Part shown: positions 57,783 to 64,000 of the stretch, in pieces
Numbering within the stretch: position 1 is the first letter of the stretch
Layout: each line of letters opens with the position of its first letter
Assembly: GCA_019649675.1 (NCBI GenBank)
Contig: BOWN01000001.1
Coordinates: 62,001-126,000, forward strand
DNA: 64,000 nt
Reading direction: 5' to 3'
Source: Cryomorphaceae bacterium
GTDB taxonomy: Bacteria; Bacteroidota; Bacteroidia; Flavobacteriales; UBA7430
Notes under the pieces: generated by a model
Told to the model about the DNA's origin: nothing
Database searches by the model: none
Seen by the model: the letters and a program-made list of their open reading frames with translations, nothing else
Made by a program: the position numbers and the translations under genes

Positions 57783-59849
57783 TTAGTCAACATTATCATG
57801 TAAAAATGAATTTTTACTTTTCAACTCTAACTCTCCATCCTGATTTTGACTCAAATTAAGATTTGATACAGTCTCCTCAGATGAATGTTGGATATCATTT
57901 AATTCAACACCCTGTCGTTTATAAGCAGGCTCATTTTCTGCTAATTCAACTCCAGTGTTATTTCTAAAACGGTAATTAAACTTTTGAAGCCTTTCCTTTC
58001 GCTTTTGCGCTCGATTTATTTGTTCTTGAACTGCTTTACTATTTGTAGTAGATTGAGCAATAGAATTTTCCTCATAATCAACAGAACTTTTCACACCTTC
58101 ATTAGGAGCCTCGTCCAAAATAGATGATGAATTAGAATCAAACTGATTAGACTTCTGTTCATTTATTTCAGATATTAACCTAGAATCCTCTGTTACATGT
58201 TCCATGATACTAGAATTAGCATCAGGCAATTCCTCATCTTCAACACTCAGTGTGTGAATTATCTTTTGATGAGATTCATCATTCTCTTCAGTGTAACTTT
58301 CAGTAAAATCAGGAGACACCTTTTCTTTGTTTTTCTGATTATCGGTATCAATTTCAAAAGAAATATCCTCTTCTATTATAGAATCATCTGCTTCATTTGG
58401 CACAAAAGAATCATTAATTACATTATCATCCTCTTCAACGGATCTAACAACCTTATTTGACATTTCATTTAGACTAAGTTCTTCAGCAACAGTATCTTCC
58501 TCAAGGTTAAATACTACTTTAGAATCTTCAGAGAAATTCTCTTCAGATGATGAATCAATCTCAGAAACATTCAAATCAAAAGTCATAGACACCTGTTGTT
58601 TCTGATCAGAAGATTTAAATAAATCTAAAGTTTCACTGAATTGATCAACTTCCTCAGGATGACCGTTTACAGGTATATCTGAAGACGATAAGTCTAAATG
58701 ATCCGAATCAATTAAGTTGTGCTTAACTTTAACAGAAGACTCTTGAACATTTAAATCTGCTTCAGTAGAAGAGTTATTAGTTTCTTTATCCTCTTTTGTT
58801 ATTGTTTGAGTTTTAGCCTCAAGATCGTGAACAACCTTTTCTGGAATTCCTGTTAGCGGATTCACAACTGCCCCTTCATAAAAACCAGTCGCTACGACTG
58901 TTACATTAATTGAAGATTCAAGATCTTCATCTTCTGCAACTCCCATAATAATATCTGCTGGGGAACCTCCTTCAGTCATTACTTGATCTTGAATAAAACT
59001 TGATATTTCATCCATCTCTTCAAATGTAACTTCCTCTGAGCCAGAAACAATTAGTAGTAAAACTTTCTTTGCACCACGAATATGATTATTATCTAATAAT
59101 GGTGATTCTATAGCACCTTTAACAGCTTTTATTGCTCTTCCGTCACCTAACGCTGTTCCGGATCCCATGATTGCAGTTCCACTATTTGACAAAACTGTTT
59201 TAGCATCATTAAGATCTATATTTAAATGTCCTTTTTGTGTTATCACTTCAGCTATACCTCTAGAGGCAGTTGCTAATATTTCGTCTGCCTTTGCAAAACC
59301 GGATTTAAATCCTAAATTCCCATAAATCTCAATTAGCTTATTATTATTAATTATAATTAAAGAATCTACATACTTTTTAATCTCCTCAATACCCTCCTTA
59401 GCTTGAGACATTCTAAGTTCACCTTCAAAAACAAAAGGAATGGTAACTATAGCTACTGTAAGAATATCTAAATCTTTTGCGGCCTTAGCAATGACTGGTG
59501 CTGCACCTGTACCTGTTCCCCCACCCATTCCAGCATTTAAAAAAACCATTTTTGTATTACACTCAAGAACCTCAATTACATCATTAATATTCTCTTCTGC
59601 GGCCATTCTACCCCTAACTGGCCAAGCACCTGCCCCTAAGCCTTCTGTTAAAGAAACTCCTAACTGAATTTTTGTTGGAACAGGACTGTCATCTAATGCC
59701 TGTTGATCTGTATTACAAACCACAAAATCTACACCTTTAATTCCTTTGTGATACATATAATTTACAGCATTACTACCTCCTCCGCCTATTCCAATAACCT
59801 TAATTGCAGAGGATTGATTTTGTGGCATGTCGAAATCTAAATTTGGCAT
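57783..59849 (-). CDS. ftsZ: Cell division protein FtsZ with long acidic linker
   Basis: The tubulin-like GTPase that forms the Z ring. The GTPase domain is residues ~15-335, with IGIGGGGSNAVNYM, the tubulin signature GGGTGTG (109-115) and SLIIINNNKLIEIYG. The T3-loop region reads GLGAGAWPVRGRMAAEEN (70-87), unlike the usual GAGA(N/R)PEVG. An acidic, Ser/Asp/Glu-rich linker of ~300 residues follows, then the Bacteroidota tail AENEPAYKRQGVEL and the terminal SKNSFLHDNVD. At 688 residues it is long. The frame is intact. Confidence 0.96.
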   Translation of the reverse strand: MPNLDFDMPQNQSSAIKVIGIGGGGSNAVNYMYHKGIKGVDFVVCNTDQQALDDSPVPTKIQLGVSLTEGLGAGAWPVRGRMAAEENINDVIEVLECNTKMVFLNAGMGGGTGTGAAPVIAKAAKDLDILTVAIVTIPFVFEGELRMSQAKEGIEEIKKYVDSLIIINNNKLIEIYGNLGFKSGFAKADEILATASRGIAEVITQKGHLNIDLNDAKTVLSNSGTAIMGSGTALGDGRAIKAVKGAIESPLLDNNHIRGAKKVLLLIVSGSEEVTFEEMDEISSFIQDQVMTEGGSPADIIMGVAEDEDLESSINVTVVATGFYEGAVVNPLTGIPEKVVHDLEAKTQTITKEDKETNNSSTEADLNVQESSVKVKHNLIDSDHLDLSSSDIPVNGHPEEVDQFSETLDLFKSSDQKQQVSMTFDLNVSEIDSSSEENFSEDSKVVFNLEEDTVAEELSLNEMSNKVVRSVEEDDNVINDSFVPNEADDSIIEEDISFEIDTDNQKNKEKVSPDFTESYTEENDESHQKIIHTLSVEDEELPDANSSIMEHVTEDSRLISEINEQKSNQFDSNSSSILDEAPNEGVKSSVDYEENSIAQSTTNSKAVQEQINRAQKRKERLQKFNYRFRNNTGVELAENEPAYKRQGVELNDIQHSSEETVSNLNLSQNQDGELELKSKNSFLHDNVD

Positions 59850-59858
59850 AACTCAGTT

Positions 59859-61208
59859 TTATTTGTCATTAGATAAAAATTTTAAAAGTGCTGCTGCCCA
59901 TTTATCGAAGTATGGTTCTTTAGGGTTTGCGTCTGTTTCTTTTTGATTTTGGTTTTCATCAATTGATTTGTCCTTGACATCATCTAGAGGATTATCTGTA
60001 GGATCTTTTTCAATAATCGGTGGAACTTTTACTTTCAGATTTCGTTCATTAAGCTCGAAACCCTTCATAACCAAACCGACAGCAGTTGCATACATTGGAC
60101 TTTCTATGTCTGAACGAGAACCATTTGCTAAATGTTCATTTGGAAAACCAACTCGAGTATCCATTCCTGTCTCATACTCAAACAATTGTTTAATGTGCTT
60201 TAGTTGAGATCCACCACCAGTTAAAACAATTCCGGCAATTAATTTTTTCTTTCCTTCTTCATGTCCATAATTCTTAATTTCAATGAAAACTTGATCAATA
60301 ATTTCAACTAAACGCGCATGAATAATTTTCGACAACATTTTTAACGAAATCTCCTTGGGATCTCTTCCTCTTAGTCCTGGAATAGATACAATTTCATTTT
60401 CACTATTTTCGCCTGGCCATGCTGAACCAAACTTAATTTTTAAGAGCTCTGACTGTTTTTCTATGATAGAACAACCCTCCTTAATATCTTCAGTAATGAC
60501 ATTACCTCCAAAAGGAATCACAGCTGTATGACGAATAATTCCATCTTTAAAGATCGCTACATCTGTTGTACCTCCTCCAATATCTACTAAACACACACCA
60601 GCTTCTTTTTCCTCTTCACTCAAAACTGCTTCAGATGACGCAAGGGGCTCGAGTGTGATACCCGAAACCTCTACATTAGACTGTTTTACACATGAAAAAA
60701 TATTTCCTATGGCTGCTTTCTGCCCTACTACAATATGAAGATTTGCCTCTAAACGACGACCTAACATACCAATAGGTTCATGAATATTTGGCTCTCCATC
60801 TATTTTATATTCTTGAGGTAAAACATGAATTATTTCCTCACCTGGTAACATGACTAATTTGTGAACATTTTTCTCAAGTTTATCAATATCATCTTGAGTT
60901 ATGACTTCTTGAGCATCCTCTCTAAGAATGTAGTCACTATGTTGAAGAGAACGAATATGTTGTCCTGCTATTCCTACAACACAACTCGACAAACTCAGTC
61001 CAGAATCAACTTCTGCTTCATTTATGGCATAACGAATTGATTCGATGGTTTGAGTAATATTAGAAACAACACCACGCTGTACTCCCAAAGATTTTGCTTT
61101 ACCAAAACCTAATATCTCCATCTTACCATACTCATTTTTATGACCAACAATAGCAACAATTTTTGTTGTCCCAATATCTAAACCTATGGCTATTTCTCGC
61201 TGTTCCAT
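59859..61208 (-). CDS. ftsA: Cell division protein FtsA
   Basis: An actin-like ATPase that tethers FtsZ filaments to the membrane. It begins REIAIGLDIGTTKIVAIVGH (phosphate 1). The SHS2-type insertion lies near residues 85-165. CLVDIGGGTTDVAIFKDG (phosphate 2) and IVLTGGGSQLKHIKQLFEYE (adenosine) follow. The C-terminal amphipathic helix is FDKWAAALLKFLSND. It is 449 residues with an intact frame. It starts 4 bases before ftsQ ends. Confidence 0.96.
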   Translation of the reverse strand: MEQREIAIGLDIGTTKIVAIVGHKNEYGKMEILGFGKAKSLGVQRGVVSNITQTIESIRYAINEAEVDSGLSLSSCVVGIAGQHIRSLQHSDYILREDAQEVITQDDIDKLEKNVHKLVMLPGEEIIHVLPQEYKIDGEPNIHEPIGMLGRRLEANLHIVVGQKAAIGNIFSCVKQSNVEVSGITLEPLASSEAVLSEEEKEAGVCLVDIGGGTTDVAIFKDGIIRHTAVIPFGGNVITEDIKEGCSIIEKQSELLKIKFGSAWPGENSENEIVSIPGLRGRDPKEISLKMLSKIIHARLVEIIDQVFIEIKNYGHEEGKKKLIAGIVLTGGGSQLKHIKQLFEYETGMDTRVGFPNEHLANGSRSDIESPMYATAVGLVMKGFELNERNLKVKVPPIIEKDPTDNPLDDVKDKSIDENQNQKETDANPKEPYFDKWAAALLKFLSNDK

Positions 61209-61212
61209 TACT

Positions 61213-61941
61213 TTATCTTTTTGTACAGACTACCTGATTATGATACTTTAGATTTATCATAGAATACCTATCCCAACCTACTTTTCCCAATCCTTGACGA
61301 TAAAAAACCTTTAACTTTTCAAACTTATTTCTAAAATCTTCTGCTTCACCCAAGATAATTTTATGACCTCCAACTCTAGGATAAAGAATAATTTCATTGT
61401 TTTCATCAAATGCAATCGCTGTAATTTGAGCTTTCAAAAATTTATCCGAATCAATCAAATCAATCAACGGGTCTAATATCGCAATCCTAGACTCTGTAAT
61501 CTCATCCCAATAAACCTGTAAAACTCTTGCACTATATTGATCAGAAAGTGCGAAATGATTCATTTCTTCATCCAAATAATAAGATTCATTTCCTTCAAAA
61601 ACTCGAACCAAAGGTTCACGCTGTTTCACATCAACAGACAAGGTTCCATCTAATGTTAAATATAATTCTGCTTTTTTAATGTTAGGATGCTCATTAACGA
61701 ATTCTTCTAACAAATAAATGTTTATATCTTCATATGCTTTTCCAATTAAAGAATCCTCTTTTGAAAATATCATTTCTTCCACCATTTCAGTATTAATAAA
61801 AAACAAATCACCTTCTGTATCTACTTGGATTTGCACTTTACTACACTTTTGTAAATCCAAATAAAATAGACTGGACCATGATATGTAAAAAAGTACCGTT
61901 ACAATCAAAAACAAATAACTGATATTTAAAAAACTTCTCAC
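61213..61941 (-). CDS. ftsQ: Cell division protein FtsQ
   Basis: A divisome protein with one membrane helix (LFLIVTVLFYISWSSLFYL) and a periplasmic part. The POTRA-like domain is VDTEGDLFFINTEMVEEMIF to HPNIKKAELYLTLDGTLSVD; the C-terminal part has ILYPRVGGHKIILGEAEDFR and MINLKYHNQVVCTKR. Its 242 residues fit Bacteroidota FtsQ. It overlaps murC by ATGA. Confidence 0.92.
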   Translation of the reverse strand: MRSFLNISYLFLIVTVLFYISWSSLFYLDLQKCSKVQIQVDTEGDLFFINTEMVEEMIFSKEDSLIGKAYEDINIYLLEEFVNEHPNIKKAELYLTLDGTLSVDVKQREPLVRVFEGNESYYLDEEMNHFALSDQYSARVLQVYWDEITESRIAILDPLIDLIDSDKFLKAQITAIAFDENNEIILYPRVGGHKIILGEAEDFRNKFEKLKVFYRQGLGKVGWDRYSMINLKYHNQVVCTKR

Positions 61942-63284
61942 GATACTAAATACGCTTTAATAGGTTGAATTAATTCATCAATATCTCCCGCACCAAGGGT
62001 CATTATAACAGGTGACTTAACAATAGCTTCAGGAAATTTAGACTTGTCATAAAGCCCTTTATTTTTTACTGTGATTTTATTTAATAGAACACTAGAATTA
62101 ACACCATCTATAGGGAGTTCTCTGGCCGGATAAACATCAAGTAACATAACATTATCTGCACATGACAATGCCTTTGCAAAATCATCCATAAAATCGCGTG
62201 TACGGGAAAATAAATGTGGTTGAAAAACAACAGTTAATTCTTTATTTGGATACAAATCCCTAACAGAACGAATAGCCACCTCAATCTCTTTTGGATGGTG
62301 TGCATAATCATCAATATAAATCTGATCATCAGTTTTTACATGATATTCAAAGCGTCTTTTTACACCTGAAAAAGAAGCAACGGAATCTACTATACCACTT
62401 ACAGAAAGACCCTGAATATAGGCCATAGAAAATGCAGCTAAAGCATTTTCTACATTATGAATTCCCGGCAATCCGCTAATAATATTCTCACAAACACCTT
62501 TTGGGTAAACGAGATCAAAATAATAAGCACCACCTTCTACCCGAATATTTTTAGCAGAAAAATCTGCCGTATCAGAACTTAATGCATACGTATACTTCGA
62601 TGGTATATCTAACCCCTCCTTAACAATTAGATTACCATCTTCTACCTTATCCGAAAACAAACGAAAAGATTCTACAAGGTGATGAGCGGTACCATAAATA
62701 TCTAAATGATCCGCATCCATGGAACTAATTAGTGCCCAATTTGGTGAAAGTTTTAGAAATGAACGATCAAACTCATCAGCTTCTACAACAGCGATATCTG
62801 CAGACCCGATTCTTAAATTTGAATCAAAATCAGTAGCAATACCTCCCAAGAATGCTGAACAATCAATAAGGTTATCACTTAAAATATATGCCAAAAGACT
62901 AGAAATAGTCGTTTTACCATGCGTTCCTGCAATAGCCAAACATTCTAAATTTTCAGTGATCATTCCCAAAATTTCGGCACGCTTACACAATAAATAATCC
63001 TGATCTTTAAAATATTTTATCAGCTTGTTTTCTTCAGGAATTGCTGGGGTATATACCACCAAAGTTGCTGTTTTTTCTCTAAATAAAGGTGGAATCAAAG
63101 TAGGATCATCATCAAAAGAAACCTCACATGAATCCTTTTTTAAAGAAATACAAATCTCAGACTGATCTCTATCATAGCCAGCAACTTTAAAGTGCTTAGC
63201 CATAAAATAACGAGCCAATGCGCTCATACCTATCCCTCCGATTCCGAGAAAATAAATACGTTTTATGTCATCAAGCTTAATCAT
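61938..63284 (-). CDS. murC: UDP-N-acetylmuramate--L-alanine ligase MurC
   Basis: Adds L-Ala to UDP-MurNAc, the first peptide step of peptidoglycan synthesis. The N-terminal Rossmann motif is IYFLGIGGIGMSALARYF, the ATP site IAGTHGKTTISSLLAYIL and the Mur-ligase signature VVEADEFDRSFLKLSP. YIDDYAHHPKEIEVAI and FQPHLFSRTRDF are in the C-terminal domain. Start 63284 (MIKLDDIKRIYF) is chosen over an upstream ATG because it sits directly before the Rossmann motif. It overlaps murG by 8 bases. Confidence 0.96.
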   Translation of the reverse strand: MIKLDDIKRIYFLGIGGIGMSALARYFMAKHFKVAGYDRDQSEICISLKKDSCEVSFDDDPTLIPPLFREKTATLVVYTPAIPEENKLIKYFKDQDYLLCKRAEILGMITENLECLAIAGTHGKTTISSLLAYILSDNLIDCSAFLGGIATDFDSNLRIGSADIAVVEADEFDRSFLKLSPNWALISSMDADHLDIYGTAHHLVESFRLFSDKVEDGNLIVKEGLDIPSKYTYALSSDTADFSAKNIRVEGGAYYFDLVYPKGVCENIISGLPGIHNVENALAAFSMAYIQGLSVSGIVDSVASFSGVKRRFEYHVKTDDQIYIDDYAHHPKEIEVAIRSVRDLYPNKELTVVFQPHLFSRTRDFMDDFAKALSCADNVMLLDVYPARELPIDGVNSSVLLNKITVKNKGLYDKSKFPEAIVKSPVIMTLGAGDIDELIQPIKAYLVS

Positions 63285-64000
63285 GAATAAGTTCTTCAAT
63301 AATATCTACAATTCTTTCTGCGGCTTTAGGCTTATCCATTTTCTTACAATTAACCCCTAATTTCTTTTGCATATCAACATCCTTTACCAGTAGATTTATC
63401 GATTCGAAAAGTTCCGTATCAATATTCTTTTCTTCTACTAAAATGGCTGCATCATTTTTAGATAATGCCTGAGCATTTTTCTTCTGATGATCTTCTGCAA
63501 CATTTGGAGATGGAACTAAAACACATGCCTTTCCTAAAGAGCAAAACTCAGATAAAGCAATAGCTCCAGCTCTAGAAACAACTACATCTACAGCAGCTAA
63601 AGCCGGCCCCATTTCGGTAATAAATGCCTGTATTATACCTGATTGCCCCAAATCCATTTGAGCAGCCTTACACCTGTCATAGTACAACATCCCTGTTTGC
63701 CAGATCAACTGCACATCATTCTCTTTAAACCAGGAAATATTATCGAGTACTGTTTCATTTATTCGTTTCGAACCCAGGCTTCCTCCAAGAACTAGAACCG
63801 TTGGTTTATCTTTTACAAAACCAAAAGAACTCAATACTTCATCACTATTGTAAACCTCTAACTCAATTTCTGCACGAATTGGATTTCCTGTAAGATTTAG
63901 CTTCTCTTTAGGAAAAAATCTTTCTAAACCAGGATAAGCAACACAAATCTGACTCACCTTTGAAGATAAGATCTTATTAGTAATTCCTGGATAAGAATTT
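63277..64000 (-). CDS. murG: UDP-GlcNAc transferase MurG (C-terminal part; runs off the window)
   Basis: Makes lipid II by transferring GlcNAc to lipid I at the inner membrane. The frame is open to the window edge. It begins NSYPGITNKILSSKVSQICV, then TGNPIRAEIE, VLVLGGSLGSKRINETV, AAVDVVVSRAGAIALSEFCS and LVPSPNVAEDHQKKNAQAL, which bind UDP-GlcNAc. About 240 C-terminal residues are present, and the N-terminal membrane-binding domain lies outside. Confidence 0.95.
   Translation of the reverse strand, partial: NSYPGITNKILSSKVSQICVAYPGLERFFPKEKLNLTGNPIRAEIELEVYNSDEVLSSFGFVKDKPTVLVLGGSLGSKRINETVLDNISWFKENDVQLIWQTGMLYYDRCKAAQMDLGQSGIIQAFITEMGPALAAVDVVVSRAGAIALSEFCSLGKACVLVPSPNVAEDHQKKNAQALSKNDAAILVEEKNIDTELFESINLLVKDVDMQKKLGVNCKKMDKPKAAERIVDIIEELIHD

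Overview
The window is a 64 kb stretch of an AT-rich chromosome from a member of the Bacteroidota, most likely a marine Flavobacteriales-type bacterium. This rests on the type IX secretion/gliding genes (porP/sprF-like, gldK, gldL, gldM, gldN), Bacteroidota-specific families (DUF3822, DUF4856, HTTM, choice-of-anchor V), T9SS-type C-termini, FtsZ ending in the Bacteroidota-type tail, promoters of the TTTG...TAnnTTTG type, and the absence of obvious Shine-Dalgarno sequences.

A dominant technical feature is that about thirty genes are broken by single-base indels, mostly lost bases in short A, T or G runs. The interrupted genes include essential single-copy ones (mnmA, htpG, era, pyrE, topA, cdsA, gldK-N), and the protein always continues in another frame. 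I read these as sequence errors, not pseudogenes. I give each gene its full reconstructed extent and say where the frame breaks.

Layout. 0-2.8 kb: two secreted proteins and a WD40-like protein. 2.8-6.5 kb: mnmA, htpG and an OsmC-like protein. 6.5-13.6 kb: an iron-uptake operon on the minus strand (DUF4856 lipoprotein, imelysin lipoprotein, HTTM membrane protein, TonB-dependent receptor, FTR1 permease) with two candidate operators around its promoter. 13.6-25.5 kb: housekeeping genes (acyltransferase, RecD/Pif1-like helicase, DUF3822, rsmD, coaD, NUDIX, pyrE, tspO-like, birA, rsfS, ftsH, LUD, cdsA, psd). 25.5-28.3 kb: a lipoprotein, a large choice-of-anchor V surface protein and initiator tRNA-Met. 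28.5-32.4 kb: era, der and a methyltransferase. 32.5-38.2 kb: three consecutive large secreted proteins. 38.2-50.5 kb: an ABC-F ATPase, an FAD oxidoreductase, gldN-M-L-K, porP/sprF-like, a ureohydrolase-like protein and topA. 50.7-57 kb: miaB, a sigma-54 type activator, lptE, a TPR-like protein, secG, groES, groEL. 57.3-64 kb: the division/cell-wall run murG-murC-ftsQ-ftsA-ftsZ-yqeY (minus strand).

The T9SS motor genes and the large modular surface proteins fit together: the Gld proteins would export and anchor the surface proteins. The surface proteins are built from a small set of shared modules: a cysteine module (GCTD..A.NYN..A..DDGSC type), a secreted domain with a WGDD-like core (module A), and a paired GWN/GWS...GYQIK domain (module B). 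The cysteine module also sits on the DUF4856 iron lipoprotein. The most interesting regulatory signal is a shared promoter architecture in front of htpG and groESL (a GACAnTTTGACA box, then ATGGCATAA, then TGAC), next to a receiver-less sigma-54 type activator gene.
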